Assembly (NCBI GenBank): GCA_002418625.1
Contig: DIEM01000068.1
Span: 1-64,000 of the forward strand
From: Firmicutes bacterium UBA5774
Lineage (GTDB): Bacteria > Bacillota > Clostridia > Peptostreptococcales > Anaerovoracaceae
DNA length: 64,000 bases
Reading direction: 5' to 3'
Part shown: piece after piece, positions 27,437 through 36,883 of the stretch
How positions within the stretch are numbered: the stretch's first letter is position 1
Layout of the letters: every line of letters starts with the position of its first letter
The notes under the pieces: model-generated
The model's database searches: none
What the model was told of the DNA's origin: nothing
What the model saw: the letters and a program-made list of their open reading frames with translations, nothing else
Translations under genes and position numbers: made by a program

Positions 27437-28459
27437 TTGAACAACAATCATATCGATGAAATAAAGATCAGCATCGATCAGGCACATGAACCCCATGAAC
27501 TGTTCGGCAGCCTGGACGAAAATCTCCTGATCATAAAAGACAATCTCGACGCGGATATCATATTGAGGCAGGATGAGATCATCATCAAGGGTAAAGATGC
27601 GTCAAAGGCCGCGGAGATCATACACGAACTCATAAAGATTCTGGATTCCGGAGAAACGCTTGATCCTCAAAAGGTCAATTATGTGATCAGTCTTTGTAAA
27701 AGGGGCGTTTCTTATAAAGACAGTGAAATCAGCAAGGATATTATTTGTTTCACCCACAAAGGCAAGCCCGTAAAGCCTAAAACCCTTGGGCAGACAGGCT
27801 ACGCAAAAAGTATCAGGACCCATGACATATGCTTCGGCATCGGTCCGGCCGGCACAGGCAAGACATATCTGGCGGTAGCCATGGCTGTCAGTTCTTTTAA
27901 GAACAAGGAGGTCGGAAAGATCATCCTTGCGCGCCCGGCAGTGGAGGCAGGTGAACGCCTGGGCTTTCTTCCGGGAGATCTGCAGGAAAAAGTCGACCCT
28001 TATCTCAGGCCATTATATGATGCACTTTATGATATACTGGGACGCGACAGTACGCTGAGGCTTAAAGAAAAAGAAATCATAGAAATCGTCCCGCTGGCGT
28101 ATATGAGAGGCAGGACTCTTGATAATTCGTTCATCATTATGGATGAAGCCCAAAACAGCACACACGAGCAGATGAAAATGTTCCTGACCAGACTGGGGCT
28201 GGGCTCCAAAGCGGTTATCACAGGCGATATAACACAGATCGATCTTCCGAAGGGCAGAAGGTCCGGCTTGGTGGAAGCGGTCAAGATACTGGGAAACGTC
28301 GACGGCATCGACTTTACCTTCCTCCGGGATTCGGATGTCGTAAGGCACCCGCTGGTCCGTAAGGTGATCAATGCCTATGAGGAATTCGAACGTCGTGAAG
28401 AAGCGGAAGCGGCAGCCGGACAGGAAAGTCCGGCGGAAAACAAAGAGGTGGATCAATGA
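27437..28459 (+). CDS. phoH: PhoH family protein (PhoH/YlaK-like ATPase)
   Basis: 340 residues with a KH-like N-terminal region (about 30-75) and a RecA-like P-loop domain: Walker A GPAGTGKTYLAVAMAV near 137, LARPAVEAGERLGFLPGDLQEKVDPYLRPLYDAL near 160-195 and Walker B IIMDEAQN near 233. PhoH is implicated in RNA metabolism, partly from its constant linkage to the RNase YbeY, which overlaps it by four bases here. The only fitting start is a TTG at 27437, nine bases after GGAGG. The acidic tail is variable. Confidence 0.95.
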   Translation: MNNNHIDEIKISIDQAHEPHELFGSLDENLLIIKDNLDADIILRQDEIIIKGKDASKAAEIIHELIKILDSGETLDPQKVNYVISLCKRGVSYKDSEISKDIICFTHKGKPVKPKTLGQTGYAKSIRTHDICFGIGPAGTGKTYLAVAMAVSSFKNKEVGKIILARPAVEAGERLGFLPGDLQEKVDPYLRPLYDALYDILGRDSTLRLKEKEIIEIVPLAYMRGRTLDNSFIIMDEAQNSTHEQMKMFLTRLGLGSKAVITGDITQIDLPKGRRSGLVEAVKILGNVDGIDFTFLRDSDVVRHPLVRKVINAYEEFERREEAEAAAGQESPAENKEVDQ

Positions 28460-28908
28460 ATATCATTTTCAGCGATGAAAGGCTGCCGAGCCAGAAAATC
28501 ATCGATCATATGACCGAAGCCGCAAAACTTTGCGTTGAGCAGGAAGGGATCGATCCGGACCGCGTGGAAATAAGTGTCACATTTGTGGGATCGGAAGAAA
28601 TCATGGAGCTTAACCGGCTATTCCGTGACAAGGATGCCGTGACCGATGTGCTGTCTTTTCCCCAATACGAAGACCTGTCGGAAATTTCGGATGAAGCTGT
28701 CATCTGCCTCGGCGATGTGGTCATCTGCTCCGAGATTGCTTTGATCCAGGCTGAGGAATATGGCCATTCAGCCGAGAGGGAGCTTGTCTATTTGCTCGTT
28801 CACAGCATTTTCCATCTTCTTGGGTATGATCATATTGAAGAGGGAGAACGGCTGGAAATGCGGGAGCAGGAAGAGAAAATCATGGAAATGGTCAATCTCG
28901 GCAAATGA
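28456..28908 (+). CDS. ybeY: Endoribonuclease YbeY (rRNA maturation)
   Basis: 150 residues with the UPF0054 metal-binding motif HSIFHLLGYDH near 115-125, where three histidines hold zinc. FRDKDAVTDVLSFP near 55-68 is the other family block. YbeY acts in 16S rRNA 3'-end processing and ribosome quality control. Its ATG overlaps the phoH stop (ATGA), and cdd follows 45 bases later. Confidence 0.96.
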   Translation: MNIIFSDERLPSQKIIDHMTEAAKLCVEQEGIDPDRVEISVTFVGSEEIMELNRLFRDKDAVTDVLSFPQYEDLSEISDEAVICLGDVVICSEIALIQAEEYGHSAERELVYLLVHSIFHLLGYDHIEEGERLEMREQEEKIMEMVNLGK

Positions 28909-28953
28909 AAACTATTGGAGTATCAAAACGCATGACAAAAGGAGGCTAGGAAG

Positions 28954-29331
28954 ATGACGGATGTCGAACTGTTCAGGCTGGCACGGGCAGCAGTTGAACG
29001 TGCATATGCTCCCTATTCGCATTTCAGGGTCGGAGCGGCGCTGCTGGCAAAAGACGGCCGTGTATTCACGGGCGTGAATGTTGAAAATTCATCTTATGGC
29101 GCAACGATCTGCGCCGAGAGGACAGCTGTCGTAAAGGCTGTATCCGAAGGCTGCAGGGGATTCGAAGCAATAGCTGTCGCTTCATCTGACGGCGCTGCGG
29201 CTCCCTGCGGAATATGCCGGCAATTCATATATGAGTTCGGAGACGATATAAGAATCATTATCGGTGATGGTGATGATACATTGAAATCATACAGCATCAG
29301 CGAATTGTTGCCGGAAGGCTTCCGGTTGTAA
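28954..29331 (+). CDS. cdd: Cytidine deaminase
   Basis: 125 residues, the short tetrameric form. Substrate and zinc motifs are YAPYSHFRVGAALL near 17-30, GATICAERTAVVKA near 49-62 with the zinc Cys and catalytic Glu, and APCGICRQFIYEF near 85-97 with the other two zinc Cys. It deaminates cytidine and deoxycytidine for pyrimidine salvage. GGAGG site before the ATG. The diacylglycerol/undecaprenol kinase gene often found between ybeY and cdd is absent. Confidence 0.96.
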   Translation: MTDVELFRLARAAVERAYAPYSHFRVGAALLAKDGRVFTGVNVENSSYGATICAERTAVVKAVSEGCRGFEAIAVASSDGAAAPCGICRQFIYEFGDDIRIIIGDGDDTLKSYSISELLPEGFRL

Positions 29332-29376
29332 GCGGCTGCTGCACGAAAAGACTGGCCGACAGGCAAAGGAGTATAA

Positions 29377-30255
29377 ATGAAATCAGGTTTCGTTGGAATA
29401 GTAGGACGGCCGAATGTCGGCAAATCGACACTGTTGAATGCCATATTGGGGGAAAAGATCGCCATCGTGTCGGATAAGCCCCAGACGACAAGAAATACGA
29501 TCAGAGGCATATTCACGGATCAGGATCATCAGATGATTTTTATCGATACGCCGGGCATACACAAGCCTAAAAACAGGCTTGGCAGTTATATGACAGAGAT
29601 CGCCGCAAATACGCTCAAGGAAGTGGAGGTCGTCGTATTCATAGTCGACGGCCTGATGTCCGCCGGGCCCGGAGACAAATACATACTTGATATGCTCACG
29701 TCCATCGATACGCCAAAGCTGCTGGTCATCAACAAGATCGACAAGATGCCGCCGGATGATTTCAGGCAGGCATATGAAGAATATGAAGCAACGGGTGCGT
29801 TTCAGGAGATATTCGGCATATCAGCCCTAACCGGCAAGAATGTTGATTTGCTGCTGGAAAAAATCAAAGGCATGATGCCTGAAGGTCCGATGTATTTTCC
29901 TGCCGATATGATAACGGATCACCCTGAGAGATTCATAATTACCGAAATCATCCGTGAAAAGATGCTGCATTATCTTGAAGATGAGGTTCCGCATGGCGTG
30001 GCCGTTGAGATCGAAAGCTACACCGAAGGTGAAAAGCTTACAAAAATTGGCGCGGTGATCCATTGCGAAAAAAAATCGCATAAAGGCATCATTATAGGCA
30101 AGGAAGGCAAGAAACTCAAAGGGATCGGCAAGAGCGCCCGGCTCGAGATCGAAGCGCTTCTGGGAACAAAAGTATTTCTGGAGATATGGGTGAAAGTCAA
30201 AGAAAACTGGAGAGACAGCGATCATGCGCTGAGCAGCTTCGGATACAGGAAATGA
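29377..30255 (+). CDS. era: GTPase Era
   Basis: 292 residues. G domain: G1 GRPNVGKSTLLNAI near 9, G2 TTRNTIRGI near 35, G3 DTPGIHKP near 57, G4 NKIDKM near 118. The C-terminal KH domain includes KSHKGIIIGKEGKKLKGIGKSARLEIE near 232, which binds the 3' end of 16S rRNA. Essential for 30S assembly. AAAGGAG site; recO follows after six bases. Confidence 0.97.
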   Translation: MKSGFVGIVGRPNVGKSTLLNAILGEKIAIVSDKPQTTRNTIRGIFTDQDHQMIFIDTPGIHKPKNRLGSYMTEIAANTLKEVEVVVFIVDGLMSAGPGDKYILDMLTSIDTPKLLVINKIDKMPPDDFRQAYEEYEATGAFQEIFGISALTGKNVDLLLEKIKGMMPEGPMYFPADMITDHPERFIITEIIREKMLHYLEDEVPHGVAVEIESYTEGEKLTKIGAVIHCEKKSHKGIIIGKEGKKLKGIGKSARLEIEALLGTKVFLEIWVKVKENWRDSDHALSSFGYRK

Positions 30256-30261
30256 CAGATC

Positions 30262-31020
30262 ATGTACATTGAAACCGAAGGCATTATACTCAAACAGGTC
30301 AGAACTGCAGATAACCGCCGCATCGTTCTTATATTCTCCAGGAACTACGGTAAAATCAGCGCGGGCACCAATATCCCCGAAAAGAGCAAAAGCAAATCAT
30401 CTTTGGCGCTAAAACCGTTCACTTATGGCAAGTACGAACTTTTTAAAGGAAGGGACACCTATCATGTCAACGGCGCGGAAGTAATAAAAAGCTACTATGG
30501 AATAGGCGAAAACATTGAAAAATTCATGTGCAGTTCCTATATACTTGAGTTTACGGAAAAAGTATTATCGGAAAACGTTCCGATGCCGTCTTTTTTTGAA
30601 TTGCTGATCGACTTCCTGGATGTCATGGAGCGGCGCTCAAAAAAATTCCTGCTGATGGCAACGGCATACCAGATCAAGGCGCTTCATATTTGCGGAAGCG
30701 GCCCCGTTGTCGATAACTGCGTTATATGCGGAAGAACCGACGGCATTTCTGCTTTCAGCATTTCAGAAGGCGGGCTTGTCTGCTCGGACTGTATGGATAA
30801 TGCAAAAAAAAGCGATGAAATCAATGATTCATTGATTTATGAAGTGGATTTTGGTATAGTGAATATTATAAGATATATTTTGAACAACCCGATAGCCAGT
30901 TTTGAAAAACTGGCTTTGGACGAAAAAAGCCTTAATAGGCTAAGAAAAATATTCACACATTACATTAGTTATCATTTGGATGTCAAAGAGTTGAAAAGCG
31001 AAGAGTTTTTAACGGATTAG
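30262..31020 (+). CDS. recO: DNA repair protein RecO
   Basis: 252 residues. The OB-fold N terminus opens YIETEGIILKQVRTADNRRIVLIFS. The zinc-finger Cys pairs are CVICGRTDG near 153 and CSDCMDN near 173. RecO loads RecA on SSB-coated DNA together with RecR. The era-recO pairing is standard in Firmicutes. No strong ribosome site is visible; translation is probably coupled to era. Confidence 0.92.
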   Translation: MYIETEGIILKQVRTADNRRIVLIFSRNYGKISAGTNIPEKSKSKSSLALKPFTYGKYELFKGRDTYHVNGAEVIKSYYGIGENIEKFMCSSYILEFTEKVLSENVPMPSFFELLIDFLDVMERRSKKFLLMATAYQIKALHICGSGPVVDNCVICGRTDGISAFSISEGGLVCSDCMDNAKKSDEINDSLIYEVDFGIVNIIRYILNNPIASFEKLALDEKSLNRLRKIFTHYISYHLDVKELKSEEFLTD

Positions 31021-31075
31021 ACAGTTTTATAGCAACCATTGTCAACGTTTAAATTTAAAAGGGTGGTGTAAAAAA

Positions 31076-31672
31076 ATGGAAATCACATTGGAAAAAATCG
31101 AACTCGTAAAGGATAGGACCGGAGTAAGCTACAAAGAGGCCAAGCAGGCGCTGGAAGAGTCGAACGGCAATGTCGTCGACGCGATCATCAGCATCGAAGA
31201 TTCTATGGATGTCAAGAACAAGAGCAAGATCACGGAGCAGAGCGCCCAAATCGTTGAAAAACTGAAAGAACTTGTTAAAAAAGGCAATGTCTCCAAGATA
31301 TGCATCAAGAAAAATGGTGAAGTCATACTCAACCTGTCGGTCAATATCGGCATAATAGGAACTGTCATTGCGCCTTGGGCAGCAGTGGCCGGTACGATAG
31401 CGGCGCTAGGAACCAAATGTCAGATCGAGGTCGTCAAGGACAACGGTGAAGTCATCGACGTGACGGAAATGGCTTATGAAGCATTTGACGAAGCAAAGGA
31501 AAAGGGATCGGCATTTGCGGATGACATGAAGGTCAAAGGCGAGGAAGTCTACCAGAATGTGAAGGAAAAGGCAACCGATGCCATCCACAAAGCAACGAAA
31601 AAAGATGACGAGCAAACCACTGAGAAAGAAGAAACTGAAGAAGAAACAGAAGAAAAACCCGAAGAAAAATAA
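31076..31672 (+). CDS. DUF4342 protein with UBA-like N terminus
   Basis: 198 residues. Residues 1-45 (VKDRTGVSYKEAKQALEESNGNVVDAIISIED) look like the UBA/TS-N helical fold known from EF-Ts. DUF4342 follows, with a hydrophobic stretch near 85-113 (GIIGTVIAPWAAVAGTIAALG) that could enter a membrane. The rest is an amphipathic, apolipoprotein-like helix and a Glu/Lys-rich tail. GGGTGGTG precedes the ATG. It sits between recO and glyS. Function unknown; binding of a helix or membrane is only a guess. Confidence 0.8.
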   Translation: MEITLEKIELVKDRTGVSYKEAKQALEESNGNVVDAIISIEDSMDVKNKSKITEQSAQIVEKLKELVKKGNVSKICIKKNGEVILNLSVNIGIIGTVIAPWAAVAGTIAALGTKCQIEVVKDNGEVIDVTEMAYEAFDEAKEKGSAFADDMKVKGEEVYQNVKEKATDAIHKATKKDDEQTTEKEETEEETEEKPEEK

Positions 31673-31699
31673 TATATTTCATTAAGGAGCAAACATAGT

Positions 31700-33103
31700 A
31701 TGCGCAAAGAATTTTCAATGGATAAGATCACGGCGCTGGCGAAGTCCAGAGGCTTTGTATTTTCAGGGTCCGAAATTTATGGCGGACTGGCGAACACATG
31801 GGATTACGGCCCCGTCGGAGTCGAACTTAAGAACAATGTCAAAAAAGCCTGGTGGAAAAAATTTATCCAGGAATCAAAGTACAATGTCGGGCTTGACGCG
31901 GCGATACTCATGAACCCAAAGACATGGGTGGCATCAGGACATGTCGGCGGATTCGCCGATCCGCTCATCGACTGCAAGGGCTGTCAGACAAGATACAGGG
32001 CGGACAAGCTGGTCGAGGACTTTATCCTTGAAAAAGAAAACGCTGCCGTTACGGTTGACGGCTGGTCCAAAGACAAACTGGAAAGTTACATAAAAGAGCA
32101 GAGGATCAAATGTCCCGAATGCGGCAAGAGTGATTTTACACCGATCCGCCAGTTCAATCTGATGTTCAAGACATTCCAGGGCGTTACCGAGGATTCGAAG
32201 GCGGAAATATTTCTGAGGCCTGAAACTGCTCAGGGTATTTTTGTCAACTTCAAGAATGTTGCCCGGACGACACGAAAAAAAATACCTTTCGGTATCGGAC
32301 AAATCGGAAAATCTTTCAGGAATGAAATCACACCCGGTAATTTCACGTTCAGGACCAGGGAATTCGAGCAAATGGAGTTGGAATTCTTTTGCAAGCCCGG
32401 TACGGACATGGAGTGGTTTTTGTATTGGAAGGATTATTGTGTCAATTGGCTGAAAGCGCTTGGCATGTCTGAAGAAAACATCAAAATGAGGGATCATGAT
32501 CAAGAAGAGTTGTCTCATTATAGCAATGCCACGACGGACATAGAATACCGATTCCCATTTGGATGGGGAGAGCTTTGGGGAATCGCTGACAGGACTGACT
32601 TTGATTTGATACAGCATATCGAGCATTCAGGGGAAGACATGTCCTATATGGATCCCGAGACGAATGAAAAGTATGTGCCATACTGCATCGAGCCGTCTCT
32701 GGGGGCGGATCGCGTTACTTTGGCATTTCTGATCGATGCCTACGATGAAGAGATACTTACGGACAGCAATGGAAAAGAGGATATCAGGACAGTCCTGAGG
32801 TTCCACCCAGCATTGGCGCCGTATAAATGCGCCGTATTGCCGCTGACCAAAAAACAATGTGTCGAAGCAGAGAAACTCCATGAAGAGTTGTCGAAATTCT
32901 TCATGGCTGATTATGATGTTCCCGGAAGCATCGGCAAGCGCTATAGAAGACAGGATGAAATCGGTACACCGTTCTGCGTCACTGTCGATTTTGATACCGC
33001 TGAAGACAATTGCGCCACTGTCAGGGACAGGGATACCATGGAACAGATCCGTATTCCCTTGTCGGAAGTGAAAAATTATATCGACAGCAAAATCATGTTT
33101 TAG
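31700..33103 (+). CDS. glyS: Glycyl-tRNA synthetase, homodimeric type
   Basis: 467 residues, the alpha2 (archaeal/eukaryal-like) class II enzyme used by many Firmicutes, not the alpha2beta2 GlyQS. It begins [34 protein letters not shown]; zinc-type Cys pairs are CKGCQ near 93 and CPECG near 138; [14 protein letters not shown] near 174 and [24 protein letters not shown] near 210 are motif 2 regions; [14 protein letters not shown] near 333 is motif 3. No T-box is seen in the 27-base gap upstream, so regulation must differ from thrS. Confidence 0.97.
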   Translation: MRKEFSMDKITALAKSRGFVFSGSEIYGGLANTWDYGPVGVELKNNVKKAWWKKFIQESKYNVGLDAAILMNPKTWVASGHVGGFADPLIDCKGCQTRYRADKLVEDFILEKENAAVTVDGWSKDKLESYIKEQRIKCPECGKSDFTPIRQFNLMFKTFQGVTEDSKAEIFLRPETAQGIFVNFKNVARTTRKKIPFGIGQIGKSFRNEITPGNFTFRTREFEQMELEFFCKPGTDMEWFLYWKDYCVNWLKALGMSEENIKMRDHDQEELSHYSNATTDIEYRFPFGWGELWGIADRTDFDLIQHIEHSGEDMSYMDPETNEKYVPYCIEPSLGADRVTLAFLIDAYDEEILTDSNGKEDIRTVLRFHPALAPYKCAVLPLTKKQCVEAEKLHEELSKFFMADYDVPGSIGKRYRRQDEIGTPFCVTVDFDTAEDNCATVRDRDTMEQIRIPLSEVKNYIDSKIMF

Positions 33104-33172
33104 ACAGATTGGGACTGTTTCTGCCATTATACGCAGGGCTGTCCCTAATTATATTTAAAGGAGAGGATCTAT

Positions 33173-35797
33173 ATGGGAAAATTTGTTTATTCATTCAATG
33201 AGGGATCCAAGGAGATGAAGAGTCTCTTGGGCGGCAAGGGGGCCAATCTGGCTGAGATGACCAAGATCGGTTTGCCGGTTCCTTTCGGTTTTACTGTCAC
33301 AACAGAGGCCTGCAACAAATATTACAGTGAAAATCAGGAACTCGGGAAAGATATTATAGATGAAATTTTTACCAAGATGGCAGAACTTGAAGAAGTCAGC
33401 GGCAAAAAATTTGGAGATGTCGAGAACCCGCTGCTGGTATCCGTTCGTTCCGGCGCGGTTTTTTCCATGCCAGGCATGATGGATACCATATTGAATCTCG
33501 GATTGAACGACGCAACGATCGTCGGGATCATCAAGTTGACAGGCAACGAAAGATTTGCCTATGACAGCTACCGAAGATTCATTCAAATGTATTCCGACGT
33601 CGTTTTGGATATATCAAAACAAAAGTTCGATGCTATTTTTGAAGCGAAAAAAGAAGAAAAGGGTTGCCACTATGATGTTGAGCTTTGCACTCAGGATCTG
33701 ATCGATATCATCGTCAAATACATGGAGCTGGTCACGAAGGAACTCGGAGAAGATTTTCCCCAGGATCCGAGGTCACAGCTTCTGGGTGCGGTCAAGGCCG
33801 TTTTCAGATCGTGGAACAATGAAAGAGCGATTTTATACAGGCAGCTCAATGGGATACCGTCAAATCTGGGAACCGCTGTCAATATACAGTCGATGGTATT
33901 CGGAAATATGGGCGATACATCCGGAACAGGCGTTGCTTTTACGAGAAGTCCTGTCAACGGTGAGGCTAAGATATTCGGGGAATTTCTCGTTAATGCCCAG
34001 GGCGAGGATGTCGTTGCAGGCATCAGGACGCCTCAGCCCATCAGCGAGATGGCCCAGGCATTTCCAGAAGTCTACAGGGAATTCATGCGCATAGCGGAAT
34101 TGTTGGAAAAACACTATACAGATATGCAGGACATGGAATTCACCGTTGAACGCAACAAACTTTATATGCTGCAGACGAGAAACGGTAAGAGAACAGCTGA
34201 GGCGGCTGTAAAAGTAGCAGTGGACATGGAAAAGGAAGGCTTGATCGACAAGAGGACCGCGGTTCTCAGACTGGATCCGGCACAGATCGACCAGCTGCTG
34301 CACCCAATGTTCGACACAGCCGAACTGAAAAAGGCAGAACGCCTTGCACAGGGCCTGCCTGCATCGCCGGGCGCTGCAACAGGCAAGATCTACTTCCATG
34401 CGGAGGACGCGGTGGAAGCGGCTGATCTGGGGGAAAAGGTCATCCTTGTAAGACAGGAGACTTCACCTGAAGATCTGGCTGGAATGGTTGTCGCTGAAGG
34501 GATCCTCACCGCAAGAGGCGGTATGACTTCCCATGCGGCTGTCGTTGCGCGCGGCATGGGAAAATGCTGCATAGCAGGATGTTCGGAGGCTAAAGTCGAA
34601 GAAGCAGTAAAAAAATTGACCATAGCGGGACGTGTTTTTCATGAGGGTGAATTCATTTCTCTCGACGGTACCGCCGGAATCGTATACGCAGGCAAGATCG
34701 ACACGGTCGAGCCGGAGCTTTCAGGAGATTTCGGCACAATCATGGAGTGGGCCGACGAGATCAGGACAATGAACGTCAGAACCAATGCGGACAATCCGAG
34801 AGACGCTGCCGTCGCTGTCAAATTCGGAGCGGAGGGCATAGGACTCTGCAGAACAGAGCATATGTTCTTTGAGGAGGAAAGGATCCCGGCTGTACGAAGA
34901 ATGATCGTCGCGGATACAGTGGAAGAAAGGCTCGAAGCTTTAAAATACCTGCTTCCTTATCAGAAGAGCGACTTTAAGGGAATATTCGAGGTCATGGGCG
35001 ACAGGCCTGTTACGATCAGGCTGCTTGACCCGCCGCTGCATGAATTCCTTCCGCATACGGAAGAAGAGATCCAGCTGCTGTCGGCTCAGATCGGCGTCCC
35101 CTACGACAAATTGGCAGCCAAGGTCGAGGAATTGCATGAATTCAATCCAATGCTTGGCCACAGGGGCTGCCGTCTGGCTGTAACCTATCCTGAAATAGCC
35201 GAAATGCAGGCGGAGGCCATCATTCTGGCTGCCATAGAAGTGAAGCAGGAAACAGGACGTAATATCATTCCGGAAATCATGATACCGCTGGTCGGTCTGG
35301 AGAAGGAATTGGCATATGTCAAAAAAATTGTCGAAGACAAGGTCCTATCAACGATCAGGGATAAAGGCGTCAATGTGGATTATAAGATCGGCACAATGAT
35401 CGAAGTGCCTCGAGCCGCTCTTACAGCCGATGAGATCGCAAAAGAGGCTGAATTCTTCTCGTTTGGCACCAATGACTTGACTCAGATGACATTCGGCTTC
35501 TCGCGTGATGACGCCGGTAAATTTATAAAAGCGTATAGAGACAAAAATATATTTGAGGATGATCCATTCCAGACATTGGACCAGACCGGCGTCGGCAAAC
35601 TGGTTAAAATGGCTGCAGAGCTTGGACGATCTACCAGACCGGATTTAAAGCTCGGCATATGCGGTGAACACGGCGGGGATCCAAGAACTGTTGAATACTG
35701 TTATAGCATAGGGCTGAACTATGTTTCGTGCTCTCCATACCGGGTGCCAATTGCCAGGCTTGCTGCCGCCCAGGCAGTCGTCAAGGCAGGGAAATAG
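33173..35797 (+). CDS. ppdK: Pyruvate, phosphate dikinase
   Basis: 874 residues, full length. It interconverts pyruvate, ATP and phosphate with PEP, AMP and pyrophosphate; in anaerobes it supports PPi-linked glycolysis or gluconeogenesis. The N-terminal nucleotide domain (GGKGANLAEMTKIGLPVPFGFTVTTEA), the phosphohistidine domain with GGMTSHAAVVARGMGKCCIAG near 445-465 (His acceptor) and the C-terminal PEP/pyruvate TIM barrel (GLCRTEHMFFEEERIPAVRRMI, near 560, and GICGEHGGDP near 825) are all intact. AAAGGAGAGG site. No regulator (PDRP) is adjacent. Confidence 0.97.
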   Translation: MGKFVYSFNEGSKEMKSLLGGKGANLAEMTKIGLPVPFGFTVTTEACNKYYSENQELGKDIIDEIFTKMAELEEVSGKKFGDVENPLLVSVRSGAVFSMPGMMDTILNLGLNDATIVGIIKLTGNERFAYDSYRRFIQMYSDVVLDISKQKFDAIFEAKKEEKGCHYDVELCTQDLIDIIVKYMELVTKELGEDFPQDPRSQLLGAVKAVFRSWNNERAILYRQLNGIPSNLGTAVNIQSMVFGNMGDTSGTGVAFTRSPVNGEAKIFGEFLVNAQGEDVVAGIRTPQPISEMAQAFPEVYREFMRIAELLEKHYTDMQDMEFTVERNKLYMLQTRNGKRTAEAAVKVAVDMEKEGLIDKRTAVLRLDPAQIDQLLHPMFDTAELKKAERLAQGLPASPGAATGKIYFHAEDAVEAADLGEKVILVRQETSPEDLAGMVVAEGILTARGGMTSHAAVVARGMGKCCIAGCSEAKVEEAVKKLTIAGRVFHEGEFISLDGTAGIVYAGKIDTVEPELSGDFGTIMEWADEIRTMNVRTNADNPRDAAVAVKFGAEGIGLCRTEHMFFEEERIPAVRRMIVADTVEERLEALKYLLPYQKSDFKGIFEVMGDRPVTIRLLDPPLHEFLPHTEEEIQLLSAQIGVPYDKLAAKVEELHEFNPMLGHRGCRLAVTYPEIAEMQAEAIILAAIEVKQETGRNIIPEIMIPLVGLEKELAYVKKIVEDKVLSTIRDKGVNVDYKIGTMIEVPRAALTADEIAKEAEFFSFGTNDLTQMTFGFSRDDAGKFIKAYRDKNIFEDDPFQTLDQTGVGKLVKMAAELGRSTRPDLKLGICGEHGGDPRTVEYCYSIGLNYVSCSPYRVPIARLAAAQAVVKAGK

Positions 35798-35837
35798 TAT
35801 AGTCATAGAAAAACAAAATATTGAGACATACAAGTGT

Positions 35838-35875
35838 ACAGCAAAGAGGCAGGGCGGACCTGCTTCTTTGTCTGT
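35838..35875 (+). terminator. Hairpin after ppdK (possible terminator)
   Basis: ACAG-AAAGAGGCAGG pairs with CCTGCTTCTTT-CTGT around a GCGGA loop, with one small internal bulge. No T-run follows, so it may be a stabiliser rather than a terminator. Confidence 0.45.
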
Positions 35876-35952
35876 AACGATAAAATGGAAAATTAGTAAT
35901 TATTTTACATAAATATTCACAAATTATTTTAGAATCGCAGGAGAGGGACAAA

Positions 35953-36876
35953 ATGACAAGATATATCATTAAAAGAACGATTATTGTCATCCTTACATTG
36001 ATTTTGATTTCAACCATCACATTCTTTTTGATGAATACCGTACCCGGCGGACCGTTTCTTAGCGAAAAAGCGCCGTCGCCGCAGGTTTTAAAAATGTTGG
36101 AAGAGAAATATGGGCTGGATAAACCGCTGATCGTTCAGTATAAGACATACATGGTCGATCTGGCTCACGGAGATATGGGTGTATCGCTCAAGAAAAAGGG
36201 ACGCGCTGTCATGGAAATCATTCTCGAGAAATTTCCTGTCTCGGGAAAACTCGGACTTGTAGCCATAGCGATAGCCATATCATTCGGAATACCGATAGGC
36301 TGCATTGCGGCATTGAGAAGGGGGCATTGGATCGACAACGCGCTGATGTTCATCGCAACGATAGGTATTGCCGTTCCCAGTTTTGTTGTCGCGACGTCCC
36401 TCATGATCATATTCGGGGTAAAGCTGCATATGCTGCCGACCTTTGGGCTCAGTACGCCGCTTCATTATATATTGCCTGCATTCACACTGGCATTTTATCC
36501 GATGTCCTATATGGCGCGGCTCATGCGCTCAAGCATGCTGGATGTCCTGAGCCTGGACTATATCAGGACTGCCCGTGCGAAAGGCGTGTCGCAGTTCAAG
36601 ATGATTTTCAAGCACGCTCTCAGAAACAGCCTGATTCCTGTCATTACGTATCTGGGGCCATTGATGGCTTATATCCTGACAGGAAGCTTTGTGGTTGAGA
36701 AGATATTCACCATACCCGGGCTTGGAGGCGAGTTTATCAATTCCATCACCAACAGGGATTATCCGCTGATCATGGGAACGACGATTTTTCTTGCGACGAT
36801 CCTGATCTTTATGAATTTTCTCGTGGACATCCTCTACAAAGTGGTCGACCCGAGAGTAAATCTGGATAAGGAGTAA
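35953..36876 (+). CDS. oppB: Oligopeptide ABC transporter permease OppB
   Basis: 307 residues with six predicted membrane helices. N-terminal IIKRTIIVILTLILISTITFFLMNTVPGGPF and the EAA-type coupling loop LDYIRTARAKGVSQFKMIFKHALRNSLIPV near 198-227 are typical of the DppB/OppB group. It forms the membrane channel with the next gene product. First gene of the operon, behind AGGAGAGG; the coding regions are spaced by 7 to 14 bases, showing one transcript. Confidence 0.94.
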   Translation: MTRYIIKRTIIVILTLILISTITFFLMNTVPGGPFLSEKAPSPQVLKMLEEKYGLDKPLIVQYKTYMVDLAHGDMGVSLKKKGRAVMEIILEKFPVSGKLGLVAIAIAISFGIPIGCIAALRRGHWIDNALMFIATIGIAVPSFVVATSLMIIFGVKLHMLPTFGLSTPLHYILPAFTLAFYPMSYMARLMRSSMLDVLSLDYIRTARAKGVSQFKMIFKHALRNSLIPVITYLGPLMAYILTGSFVVEKIFTIPGLGGEFINSITNRDYPLIMGTTIFLATILIFMNFLVDILYKVVDPRVNLDKE

Positions 36877-36883
36877 TATTGCC

